Below, one piece after another: positions 11,201-22,315 of a stretch of DNA of 64,000 nucleotides. The first letter of the stretch is position 1, and each line of letters starts with the position of its first letter. The stretch spans positions 1,794,243 through 1,858,242 of the forward strand of contig VYZB01000119.1 in the NCBI GenBank assembly GCA_013397455.1, given 5' to 3'. The notes beneath the pieces are model-generated. The model was not told the origin of the DNA. It ran no database searches and worked only from the letters and a program-made list of their open reading frames with translations. The stretch comes from Crotophaga sulcirostris. Taxonomy: Eukaryota > Chordata > Aves > Cuculiformes > Crotophagidae. Made by a program: the position numbers and the translations under genes.

Positions 11201-14200
11201 GGACAAGTAGAAAACCTTGGGCAAGTTACCCTTAGTCCGGATGTTAATGTTTCACTGTTTAATGTGAAAGCAAAGATTTCAGGCTGCCCAGACCATGTAC
11301 TAGGAAGAAATCAGGAGTGTGCACTGACTGTAGGTCAGGTTGCCACAGCCCCTGCTGCCACCAGTGACCCAGTTTCTGACTGCATAAGTCAGGAGCCCGT
11401 GGAGGGGTGGCTTTGGGGTCATCAGTGTTGGTGGAGGAAGAGTATCCAAGCTGCGAGGCAGGTGTTTTGGGGAGGCTGCACACCGTGGGGCTGAGCAACT
11501 CTCCTTGCCTGTGTGTGCCCTGGCCTGAGGAGGCCTGGTCATTGCTGTCACCCCCAGCTTCCCAGGGCAGAGCCTACACGTGCTGTCAGGGCTGGTGGGC
11601 TGGGATGTGCCCCTGAGGGTTTTGAGTGCCCTGCCTGTTTTATCCGTATCCTTTAAAAATGATCGGTGAGCCTGGAGGTGTCCCAGATGGTTAAAGAGCA
11701 GCCCACAGTGGGGTGAGCACTGCCGCAGGCTCAGACCAAGGTGCCCCAGCACCTGCAATGCCGCCCCCCTTTGCAGCTCTGCCCTCCTGACAGCCCCCAG
11801 CCCCCGCCGCGGGGTGAGAGACCCCAGCCTCAGCCCAGCGCTGCACGCACACCTGCACTGGTGAAACACTGCCAGCTGTCAGGGGCTGCTGCTCCGTGTC
11901 TGCAGCCCTGGCAATGTGCTCACAAGCCCTGCAGCCCGCCCGTGCCCCTGCCAAGCACTCTGGGTCTCCTGCAGAGCCTGTGATGTCTGCTGGGAGAGAC
12001 AAATGAAGCTGCCTACAAGTACCAGTGCAGTCTGCAAACCCATGAGCACGAGGCAGGAGCAGGTCTTGAAATCCACGTTTGTTCCCATGTGCCCTTTGCC
12101 AGCCATGGAGGCAACCCAGTTTTGTTGCTCCTTTGCTGGATGGGGAGGCACAGGCTGGAGTGTGGGAGCAGTACAAGGGTGATGGTCCTTAGGGATATGG
12201 GTTTGGGTTTCTGGGGGCTCTCTTGGGTGCTGAGAAAAGCCCTCTGGAGAGGACTTGCTCAGGCTGGTGTGTATGTGGCCCGGGATGGCTCCTGCTGGAA
12301 GGTGTTTATTTACAGCCTCAGGGAGGGTGTGTTGTCCTCCTGCACCCTGTAAGCATCATTGTGTGCTCCGCTGCCCTAAGGACACAGGTACCCCTCACGT
12401 GCTCACATGCCTGTACAGAGGCAAGGAGAGAGGCATTGAACCGTCTCTGAAAATCAATTCTTTTTTTTTTTTTTTTTTTTAAATGAGAGTATTTGGAGGT
12501 GAATGGAGCTGAACTTTCCTGCTCTCATCTCATGGGTGAGTAGGAGGGAGTTTGCCCAGCCTGGGGCTGCTCCCCTCCGCTGGCCCTGAAGGTGTTTCCC
12601 AGGGACTGGGAGCTCAGGGGACTGGCACTGCCAAAATGTGGGGAGCCAGCTGACCATAGCTGTTCAGCACTGAAGGCTCCAGCCCTGGGAAAGGCTGCAT
12701 CCCTGACTCTGCAGGTGACAATGCTTCCTGCTGCACTGCAGGAAACGTAATAGGAATGGTAGCAGGACCATGTCCCAACAAGCATTAGCTCGTCGTCCCA
12801 GTGGCAGCTCCAGCCCCACTAGGCTGGTGCAGAGGCACTGTCCCAGTATTGTTGTGGCAGGGCTGGACATTGTCCCTGCTGTGCCACCAGCAGTGGTGAT
12901 GGATCCATCTGCCCTGGCTCAGCCTGCAGCAGGACATGGCCCCGCAGCCCTTCCCAGCACTGCAGCCCCAGCAGAAGCACAGCAGGAGCGCACATCTGTG
13001 TTCCCAGGGCTCCCTCCGAGCTGCCGACACGTTTCTCCTGGGAACTGTTTGGGTTAGGGCTTCACTTTGCTTTCTGAAGTGCTGGGTTTTATTCATAGGC
13101 TGTGGCCTCTTGAGACATCCTCAGCCATCAGCCTGGTCCAGAGGAAAAACAAACCCCATCCCTGGACGTCAGGGCTATGAAACAGCCAGTGGTGCTGCAG
13201 CCCCTGAGCGGTGCCACTCACTTCAGTCCCAGCACTGGGGTCCCTGCTGTGCAGGTGGCAGGAGTCAGAGCAGGAGCATCACCCCGCAGCCTCCATGGGG
13301 AATTTGGACATGCTGAAGCCATCGGGTGACCTCGCATGTTATCATGCCAAAAGCGGGTGGGAAGGGCAAGAGCCAAGGTCAGGTCTGTCAGTCAGAGAGA
13401 AATCAGGTTGGTGGACACATAGACCTGGTCCTGACCCAGCTCTGGGAAAGGCCATGCAGCTCAAGGGGTACAGAGCCCAATGGCAGCTGCCCTGGCCCCA
13501 GGGCTGGGCAGGGATTGTGTCTGGCTGAGGGTCCTGCACCCAAAAATGCCACGAGCTGCCACCTCCACGATGCTGCGAGCTCCCACCTCCACGACGGACT
13601 CAGAGCTGCGGAGGATGCCGTGTTGAGCAGGGCTGAGCATCCCTGGGGGACGCAGCCTGTGGGATGTGCTCTGGTTGTGTTAACAGCTGTGTGCCCTCTC
13701 TTTTGCAGGCTTGATCTTACTGTTTTACTTCATTTTCTATACATGCCTGGCGGGAATGTTTGCCTTTTGCCTGTATGTGATGCTGCTCACCCTGAGCCCC
13801 TACACGCCCACGTATCGGGACCGCGTGTCTCCGCCAGGTATGTACCCCAGCCAGCCTGGCATCGGGCACCCCTGCTGGCACTCGCCTATCAAAGCTCTAC
13901 TGAAGTGGTGGGGCAGGGAGCTCGGGTAAAGGCCTGCTGGTCACCTGGCCCTCCATAATCCTGGGTGTTATCACTTACAGGGCTGCAGGTTCTCTGCAGG
14001 GAATTGGGCATCCTAAACAGCTCCACATGAAGCATTCATTCTAATTATACTAAGTGTTTTTCTTATTCTTGTAATTAATAGGCTAATTATTCTCAAGGTA
14101 AATGAGCAAGTTTAGGCATTTCACAGGTGATGCCCCTTCATTTCAGTTGCTGCCCCTTTATACCTCCTATCTTCAAAATAAAATACAAATCAGGAGTAGC

Positions 14201-17200
14201 TTTCATGCACTATTATTTAGGGGAGTCCTGGCAAGGTAATGTTCAAAACCTCCTTTCCCTATGACACATGCAGCATTTTTCCTGTGTTTTCATATTGGTG
14301 GGGAACATGAGGCCACCTTGCTCTGCACTCCGCCCAGAACTGGTCGTGCAGCTGGGAGCGCTGGGGACCCCTCAGCCTCCATGTGAAGCCCTAAGCCCAT
14401 CACTTCTCTGCAGCGCTGCTGAGACCTTCCATATCTCCCATGTTTCCCAGGATATTTTGATGTGCATGGTATTCTCTGGGTGTGAAATAGAGGCGAGTGA
14501 TCAGTGGGGTTGAGGAGAGTTTATTTGTGAGTGAGTGCTGCTGGCCTCATGCCCAGCCCCAAGCCCAGTCACAGTGCAAGCAGCCCCTGCAACACATGCT
14601 CCAAGCCTGTGGCCAGTCCACTCATGTCTGTCCTAACAGAGTCCTTTTCATTTTCCAGGAGTAATGATCAGGCCATACTTGAATGGATTCACCATTGCCT
14701 TCAATGTCTCTCAGCCCAGCACGTGGCAACCCTACGTGGACAGCATGCACCACTTCCTAGCTGGTAAGCTCTTAGGCACCCAGGAGTCACATTGGCAAGT
14801 TGTTTGGATCCATACACACACACATGGTGCAGGAGTCTCCTCCAGGGCATCTCATGACCTCCATCTAGAAAGGAAGGCTCATAAGGTGGTCATGGGAGCT
14901 TCTGTGGGAGGGAGCCTTGCCTTTCCAGGTGGCACTTTCTAACTCTCCCGACACACAGATGTACTCTGAGAGTGTGGGTCTGTGCAGATTGTGACAAATG
15001 TTAACAAGTGTCTTTGTGCCCATCAGCTTATGATGATAAAGTTCAAGAGGAGAAGAATATTGAGTGCATCTCAGGACAGTACTTCATTCAAGGGGGCAAT
15101 GAGAGCGAGGAGAAGAAGGCCTGCCAGTTCAAGCGCTCGCTGCTGCAGAACTGCTCTGGCATTGAGGACCCAACGTTTGGCTACTCGAAAGGCCAGCCCT
15201 GCATCCTGCTGAAGATGAACAGGGTACAGAGAACTCTGGTGGTATTAATTGCGTCCTTCGGTGTGTCCCACTCTGATAGAGGAAAGGCTATGCAAGGATG
15301 GAAACTCACCCGCTTCTCAGGCCCATGGAAAAGGGAACTAGCACCCCAAAGCCTGCTGGCTCATACCTGCCAGAAAACATAAAAACACTACAAAACTTTC
15401 TGGATTTGATTTGCTGAGGCCTGAGTGCTTGAAGGATCTTGTGCCCAACCCCTGTGTGGGAGGAACTGAGTTTTGGGGCTACACCTCAAACCTCAGTCTC
15501 TTTACAACTGGAATTTTCATAGAATCAAGTATATTTTAAATATTTGAGTTTATTAAAATCTTTATTTTAAATGGAAGCTCAGTGAACACTGCTGGGAAAA
15601 TAAATATGTTGGGGGTGTGTGAACTGTGTGGGGAAGTGGCTGTGCCACTCCAGGGACTCCGGGTTCCCTGGATGCTCTGCTCTGCCTCTGCTCTCAGACA
15701 CAGACAAGCTGCACCGCATGGGGTGGCAGAGCCTGCTTCTAGGGACTCATAACTCCTGTCCTGAGCTACGTGCCTGGCATGTAGAAGAGCTTAAGCCCTG
15801 GAGAAGGGAGGCAGCACACGCTTGGCACTGCATTTCATAACAAGTATGGATGCCTTTTGTTTTTGCAGATCATAGGCTACCGCCCTGGTGCTGGGGTCCC
15901 TGTGAGTGTGGACTGCAAAGTGCAGGTACTGCTTTCATTCCTGCTCGGCAGTGTGGTGTGTAGAAGGCCAAATGTCTCTCTCTGATGGACCCCGCCAATA
16001 TCTGTCCTCATTTTAGCCCCATTCACAGGACCCAGCGTTGCTGATGCCTCCGGGTGGACAGAGGCCACCAGTCTCCTGCTTTCCCACCCTGGCTCTTGCC
16101 CTCCAAGCGCCGCCAGCTCCTGTCAGCATCACTGGCAGTGAGGGCAGGCCCACAGGGCTGGGCACTGGGGTGCCAGCTAAAGCCTGGAGCTGGAGGGACA
16201 GAGGCAGGAGCTGCTCACATCCATCCTCACCTGCCCTGCAGGTCCCTCAGTACTGGGGAGCACACTGCAAGTCAACAGCGACAGGGTGAAGGAAGGGCTC
16301 CCTCTGCCCAGGCAGCAGCTGGATCATACCCTTAGAGAGCAATAAAGCAGTAAGCAAGCACAGGAAAGGACTGACAAGCAGCAAATTCTGTACCCTTGCC
16401 TGTGCCTTCCTAGCACTCTTTTTGCTCGGCCCACATGCAGGCAGGCAGGTGCAGCTGAGCCCTAACGTGGACTTGCAAGAGAAGTCTGTATTGAAGCTCC
16501 TCCACCTTACTCTCAAGTGAGCTGTGTTTTGTATCTCACATGCCATGTGTGTACTTTCATTTTTTTTTTTTCCAATCACAGAAAGGCAATGAAAGCGATC
16601 TCAGATCAGTGGACTTCTACCCTGGAAATGGGACATTTGATCTCATGTATTACCCCTACTACGGCAAGTTCACTCACGTAAGTAAAGACTCTGGCATCTT
16701 TGTTATGTCTCCTTGGGAAGGAGAGGGCACGAGCTGCTGCACAGAGTCCAGATGTGTTTTCTGGCTATTTTGAGCAGATGTAGGCAGGAGGGAGGCCATG
16801 GGCACTGGGATTACAGAACTCTATTTCTGTCTATGACAAACTGCAGGAAATCCTTGGGGACTCCGGTTCCCCCTTGCCAGCAGTGGGAATGGTTACATTT
16901 ATCATCTGGAAACTAAGACTGGCTTTGCTGGCTCCCAGAGAAGGTCTCAACACATGCATTTTCCCAGGGCATCCGGGAAGTTGGGGGTTAGGTGACAGAA
17001 GAAGAAAAGGATGGGGCTTCTGTCAAAGCTATGACAAAATCACTTCAGGCTGGGTGGCTCAAAACAGAGCAGTCCAGCACCGGTGGCTGTTTCTGAATGT
17101 GCTGGCCAGGACTGCCTTGTCTGTGCTGGGCTGTACAGCGTTAGGAGGTAACTGAAATGGAAGATGAGGCAGACACTAGGCTCCTATTGTCATACTGCTG

Positions 17201-17759
17201 CTGGCTGAGGATGAGTAACAGTCCCAAACACTAGGCCTGCATGTCCTTTGAGCACACAGATCTGAGGAACACCATGGATTTCTTATTTCAAGCCACAGGT
17301 CTGTCTTTAGAACTGCAGAAAGCGTTTGAGAGTCCTATTATCTGGTGTTACTTGTCCTGGATAACCAACCCAAGGGGCATGGTGCAGTGCAAAACTCCAC
17401 TGTGATCTCATCCCCCTGAGGCACATACACAGAGAGGCTCAGCTTCAGCATTCTGAGGGACCATGATGGACAGGAGGAAAATGCACTCAGACACCTGGGA
17501 ACTGTGAACCAATTATGAATGACTTTTACCCAACATGAAAGTGCTGCCTGCCTTTCTGTTCCCTCAAAAATTGCACTTAAATCTCCCTTCTTTTCAGGTC
17601 AACTATACGTCCCCACTGGTGGCGATGCACTTTACGGATGTGAAGAAGAATTATTTGGTCCCTATTCAGTGCAGTCTGAATGGGAAAGGTATCATCAACG
17701 ACCTTAACAGTGACCGCTTCCTGGGCCGAATCATCTTCACCCTCAGCATTGGAAAGTAG
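8230..17759 (+). CDS. ATP1B4: ATP1B4, Na,K-ATPase-family beta-4 subunit (complete, 8 coding exons)
   Basis: Coding exons: 8230-8292, 10922-11039, 13709-13837, 14659-14763, 15027-15223, 15869-15925, 16582-16677, 17598-17759. All junctions are GT-AG with matching phases and sum to 308 codons plus TAG. The protein has a 61-residue cytoplasmic head, one membrane helix (about 62-89) and an ectodomain with the six conserved cysteines (152/171, 181/197, 220/280, spaced as the three beta-subunit disulfides). There are several N-glycosylation sites and the YYPYYGK motif. The stretches [27 protein letters not shown] and [11 protein letters not shown] fit beta-4 better than beta-1, -2, -3 or ATP4B, and the LAMP2/CUL4B neighbourhood agrees. 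Beta subunits chaperone the catalytic alpha subunit to the plasma membrane. In placental mammals beta-4 (BetaM) is a nuclear-envelope protein with a Glu-rich extension, which is absent here, so ancestral pump function is inferred. Confidence 0.95.
10922..11039 (+). CDS. ATP1B4: ATP1B4 coding exon 2 (cytoplasmic motif)
   Basis: It encodes [20 protein letters not shown] followed by CLGRTAKSW, which matches the beta-subunit cytoplasmic signature (WNP...FLGRTG.SW) just before the membrane helix. The acceptor AAGGCAG and phase-0 entry keep frame with exon 1. The donor at 11040 splits a glycine codon completed by exon 3. The usual Phe of FLGRT is Cys here. Confidence 0.9.
12461..12480. repeat. Poly-T tract in ATP1B4 intron 2
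   Basis: A run of 20 T in the middle of intron 2. It could be the tail of an old minus-strand retroposed copy, but the flanks show no recognisable parent. Confidence 0.8.
13709..13837 (+). CDS. ATP1B4: ATP1B4 coding exon 3 (transmembrane helix)
   Basis: The acceptor CTCTCTTTTGCAG precedes [20 protein letters not shown] and then [22 protein letters not shown]. This is the single signal-anchor helix and the first extracellular residues of the type II beta subunit. Donor GTATGT. Confidence 0.95.
14659..14763 (+). CDS. ATP1B4: ATP1B4 coding exon 4
   Basis: Encodes [18 protein letters not shown] and then [14 protein letters not shown], the membrane-proximal ectodomain with an NVS glycosylation site. 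The pyrimidine-rich acceptor TTTTCATTTTCCAG and donor GTAAGC are both clear. Confidence 0.95.
15027..15223 (+). CDS. ATP1B4: ATP1B4 coding exon 5 (four conserved cysteines)
   Basis: Carries Cys152, 171, 181 and 197, the first two disulfides of the beta ectodomain, plus NES and NCS glycosylation sites and the diagnostic [15 protein letters not shown]. The phase-0 donor GTACAG follows the terminal Arg codon. Confidence 0.95.
15869..15925 (+). CDS. ATP1B4: ATP1B4 coding exon 6
   Basis: A 19-codon exon, [19 protein letters not shown], with the fifth conserved cysteine. The acceptor TTTTGTTTTTGCAG and donor GTACTG are clear. Confidence 0.95.
16582..16677 (+). CDS. ATP1B4: ATP1B4 coding exon 7
   Basis: A 32-codon exon covering [17 protein letters not shown] and the family-wide YYPYYGK motif. 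A long T tract precedes the acceptor and the donor is GTAAGT. Confidence 0.95.
17598..17759 (+). CDS. ATP1B4: ATP1B4 coding exon 8 (stop)
   Basis: The C-terminal Ig-like part, [18 protein letters not shown] through [15 protein letters not shown] and TAG, with the sixth conserved cysteine at residue 280. The ending has the usual length for beta subunits. Confidence 0.97.
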   Translation, partial: VNYTSPLVAMHFTDVKKNYLVPIQCSLNGKGIINDLNSDRFLGRIIFTLSIGK

Positions 17760-19065
17760 CCACCACAAACACTGGGCACTTAGGTTAAGTCAATCAGAGG
17801 CTTTTTCCTTTTCAAAGCATAAAGCCAGCATTTTTTTCTGCTAGGAAAAACAGGCACATGGAGATTTTTGTTAATTTATTTTTGTTCATAGTTAGGAAAC
17901 AAATGAGGTGAAATGGAGCATAGAACCACATTTTTCATCATCTGATGTAAATCATTATTAGTGAAAATTAAACATTATCTCCCATGCAGAGAACCTGTAA
18001 AACTATTTCAGTTTTGATTAAAAATACCTCTGGTGTCTGAACACTATTTTCATAAGGTCTTTTACAAGTGACCCCTGTGGAATGCATTTTTCTTGGCTTT
18101 AGATTTTAATCTTTACCATAGCTTTATGTGCATTTCTCAGGCAAAAGCTAACAAAAGGGCACTTTATTAGGACTATTCTTGTTAAAATAATAAACAGCAA
18201 AACTTCTGGATTATGCCTGGCAATCACACAGTTAAAAAGTGAAAATGGCAGATCTCAAAATGCCTCCTAGGATTTTCAGTATCAGGAGCATCTTGACTGC
18301 AGTATCTTACACAGCTTGTTCAGCACAGCCAAGGTGTGGGAGCAAGGGACAATGTCAAAAACCATTTGCCATTGAACCTTTCTGACTGTTCTTTTCTACA
18401 GTGGGAAAACAAATTCATTTTTCCCTCCTCTTCACTCCAGTACTTCTCTTTGTGCAAGGAAGACTCATCAGGTCTATTAGGCAGGGATGAGTGAAAGGAG
18501 CAGGTCTCCTGTTGTCACAGTTTGCAGGTTGACGGCTCCTCCTTCCCCAGCTCAGGCACAGCAGTGCCAGTGGAACGTGTTAGACTCCCCCCAAACTCTT
18601 CCCTGTTCCAGCGAGGTCACAGCTACGATGCTGCAGAAAACTGCAGGCAAATGCTTAGTTGTTTCATCATTAAGGGGTCAGTGCTGGTATGAGTGAAGTC
18701 ACAGATTTATCCTCACAAACCTATGAAGTGCACCCACCCTGGTCAGAGCAGAGTGCTGCCAACCTGGCAACCTCTGCTGCACAGGCAGCCTGACCCTCCT
18801 GGGCACATGAGCACGGAGCCTTCGTATCCGACAGAGAAGAACTACACCCTGCACGTTACGAGCTATGAGAATGCAGCAGGACAGGACACCTCAGGATAAT
18901 GTACTATTTGGAAAGCACACTTACTAAAATTACTGACTGAACAAGAGCATTATGGTGTGTTTGTCCTACATCCTAGTCCAGGTACTTAATCTGCCATCAT
19001 TTTCTGATCTATGTAAGTCTCTAAAGTAATTTTTTCTATTAAAAATAAAGCAACTATAGTTAAAT
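17760..19065 (+). other. ATP1B4: ATP1B4 3' untranslated region (end uncertain)
   Basis: AT-rich DNA follows the stop codon. Plus-strand AATAAA signals at 18189-18194 and 19044-19049 are candidate polyadenylation sites. The true end cannot be chosen from sequence alone. Confidence 0.5.
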
Positions 19066-19890
19066 TAACTCTGTGGTACCATTCTTAAAACATTGGTGTA
19101 AGAGATGCAATTTGTGACTTTAGCTCCCTGTGCTGGCCAGTTAGGAACTGAATTACAAAGCAGCACATAATTCAGCACATTGAATTCTGAGCACTTGATT
19201 AACTTTCTAGGGCAAAAAAGTCCAGAAGCCCAGTACAAGTAGACTCATGATATGCTAAGTATCACAACCAACCATCGGGCAAAGACTATTTATTAAGAAT
19301 TGTTAAAAACCTGAACCAGAGGTAGTTTAGGAACTGATTTTGCTCAGATGTGGTTATTCATATGACACTGATAGAGCTAGGGCAACACAGTCCTTCTGCC
19401 TGCACAACTTATCTGAAAGGGCTTGTTCTGATCAACAGAAACCGGCTTCTGCCAAAGAAGATGCTGTTGTGGTATGGGCTCTTCCTTTGACATCAGAAAT
19501 AAGTCAAACCCGCAAACATTTCCCTACTCTCCAACTGCTCGAGCTCTTAAACCATTCATATTTCTGTAGGATCATGAAAGGAAACTAAACCCTCCATGCT
19601 TCAGGCCATGAAATTAACAGCTCTCCAACTAGCAACAGGACAAAACTTTATTTATAACTATTCCTTAACTTCCTGTCGGAAGGACTCATGAAGTGCTTTA
19701 GCAGACGCTGGACCCATGCTTTGATCCAATCAAGAAAGAAAGATCAACTAATTGGGGTGTAAACGTGTGAACAGTTTAGAGGCAAAAGTTTGTTTACCCA
19801 CCAACATTAAGATCCATGCACAATGACAACCCCATTGGAAAACCAGACAGAAATTGCACGTGTGTCTACTTACACTAAACCAAATCTTTA
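19066..19890. other. Spacer between convergent ATP1B4 and LAMP2 ends
   Basis: No gene is recognised. It contains a minus-strand AATAAA (19648-19653), so LAMP2C transcripts might extend through part of it. Confidence 0.4.
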
Positions 19891-22172
19891 CAAACACTGT
19901 AGTTAACTTTATTTCCCATACACATATTCTGCTTTCAGCATAATTGTACAGTCAATTTAAGATTTGGAGAATTGTGTACACCAGTCTTCATGCTACAAGA
20001 ACCTTAAAGTGCTGGCTCAATTTTTGACTTCTACTGAAGCCCAAAATAATANNNNNACCTAGGAAATTGCCACGTTTTACTAAAATAACCAAGCAGAAGT
20101 GATGCAAAATACTTTGATCTGCATGGATGGAATCCATCTGCTGGCAGCAGAGAAGCAACACACTCTGACAAGCTGGTGTTACTCAGAAACTGCCAGTCTC
20201 AATATAATTCACCATTTACCATTCTGGCAAGGAAATCAAGCATTGCGAGAGCAAAGGTACAATAAAGAAGACCAAGACAACCAAAACCAAAGCACACAGT
20301 CCAACTCAGCAGCATTAAATTACACTACTAAAGAAAAGACCACTTGGTTCAAGAGCCCATTTGTGGTACAAAATCAGCTTTGTCAGGTTCAGGTAAAGCT
20401 TATCTTCGGTCACAGTGAGGACAACAATAATTGAATATACAGGTATTTCTCAATCATCAAAACTAACTTTTTAGAAATCTCCCTTCTCTGAATAAATAGC
20501 TATTGTGAGTTACTAAAACAGTGTTGACTGTCTCCTTTGTGCATGTGAACTACTGAAGGTGCTTTCCCTACAACATAGATACAAGCTCAATGCACAAAGA
20601 GATTAAATATTAAAGTAATTTAGTAAATGCTTGCTGCAGAGGACAGAACCTTTGTATGTTGTCAGTAGCTCTCTGCAAACCTGGCAGCTCTTGAGCTGTC
20701 CCACAGTCAGAAATCAGGGTTCATGAGCTACAAAAGGCTTTTACCAAGATAGACCAAAGAGGCTGAAAGAGCAAGAGGCTTCTTTCATCCCATCTACATG
20801 AACCTGGTGGGGATGAAGTAGAATACAACCACAAATGATTAGCTTCTATTTTGGTATCGTTTAGATACAGAGCAAAGAATTGGAAAAGGTATGGCATTAA
20901 TAACAAAGAAAGCATCTTCAAAGAGGTCAGATGCCTTTATTCCTTCAGAAGTCACTTTCTTCACTCTCTATATATATTAGTTTCTGCTTTATAATCAGCA
21001 TTCCTTATACTAGAAGATTTGTGCTCTTAGACTATTTAATATTTTTGTTAAATGATTAATTAGGAGGCTAAAAGCAGATTAATCCTATCAAAACAAACTT
21101 TTTAGATTTTCACTTGTATTCGTGGATCACAGCTTTTCAGTGATCTCCAGTTAACTCATGGAAGCTGATGAAAGGAATGATAGGAATCTCTGAACAATCT
21201 GTGTTTTCAGTCAGCCTTTAAGAGCTCTCAAAATACTCCTGAGCCTCACATGGACCAGTGCTGGAATGCTGTGTGGTTTCTTTTATGTGCACAGAATCAA
21301 AGCTGGGACAAACTGCAGCTAGTGAAATTCCAGCCTCCCACCCTCACTTCACAATTGAGCTCAGAGCAAAAGGGAAAATACATTCAAGCAAAATAGCACA
21401 GAACATCTCCTTTAGCAGGCTGTTAGCTTTTCTGAGCAGTGAAAGTTCTCCAGACTTAGCCTTATCTTAGTGAATAAAGACATTAAAGACATCACGCTAG
21501 TGCAAAGCTTTTTAACATAGGAGTCAACTTCTCCATACTGATGTAAACAAGCTTATTTACTAGAAGAATCAGATGTTCTTTTCATATTATGTTAGTTTAT
21601 TAGTGAGATCAGGTACTGCCTTTACATTCGGAAGGAATAGGAAATTCAGACTGATCAAAAGAACAAGCTGCTAATGAAAAGAGACAACATCCATAATGCC
21701 ATGTCCCCAATAGAAGCCTGTTAAGAGCTTGGTACTTGTTTTCCCATAGCATACAGCCCCTTTCAACATAGCATTCACACCTTTAATTACAGTTTCAGCT
21801 TTAGCATTATCAGAGATAAGCTGTAGGCACCTAGAAATTTTCTTGTATAAAAAGATAAACAACAGAAAAAAAGTTTTGTAGATGTCTACTTTACTCCAAA
21901 CAATCACATTTCTCACACCGAAACACATTAACCCTACTCAGTTCTGTGGTCCTCAGAACACTTTCTCTAATACCACACAGTAGCTTCAAGTAATTCTGCA
22001 ATTCATCTTCACACCCATGGCATGTTATTCTGTCATGAAGTGGTTTTTTGTTTGGTTTTTTTTTCAAATAAAGAAACTATGGATTTGTTTTGCTTCTTTT
22101 TAAAAGGGCAGATCAGGGAATCTGGGAAAGGAGAAGAGCAAGGAAGATGGCAATGGAAACGAAATTAAGAGA
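19891..22172 (-). other. LAMP2: LAMP2 3' untranslated region following exon 9C (extent uncertain)
   Basis: Downstream of the exon 9C stop on the minus strand the sequence is AT-rich and non-coding. A minus-strand AATAAA at 19908-19913 is a plausible distal polyadenylation signal, giving a 3' UTR of about 2.3 kb. A 5-N gap lies at 20052-20056. No other feature is seen. Confidence 0.4.
20052..20056. other. Small assembly gap (5 N)
   Basis: Five undetermined bases in non-coding DNA, probably a contig join of unknown true size. Confidence 0.95.
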
Positions 22173-22315
22173 TTATACAGACTGATAGCCAGTACGACTT
22201 TTTCTTCTTCCAATGATGTAAGATACAAAGACAAGAATGATAAGGAAGCCAAGTGCCATGCCCACTGCGATGGGAATAAGAAAGTTCAGGTCAGAATCAG
22301 CAAAGCATTCTTCAG
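22173..22315 (-). CDS. LAMP2: LAMP2 alternative last exon 9C
   Basis: Encodes [20 protein letters not shown], the rest of the helix and the tail [12 protein letters not shown] with TAA, which is the LAMP2C isoform (linked to nucleic-acid autophagy in mammals). Strong pyrimidine-rich acceptor TTCTTCTTCCTGCAG. The exon is fully intact. Confidence 0.96.

Noticed and set aside
8230..17759. Assigning this gene to ATP4B, ATP1B1, ATP1B2 or ATP1B3
   Set aside because: The ectodomain motifs ([29 protein letters not shown]) and the LAMP2-CUL4B neighbourhood fit ATP1B4; the other paralogues differ in these segments as I recall them.
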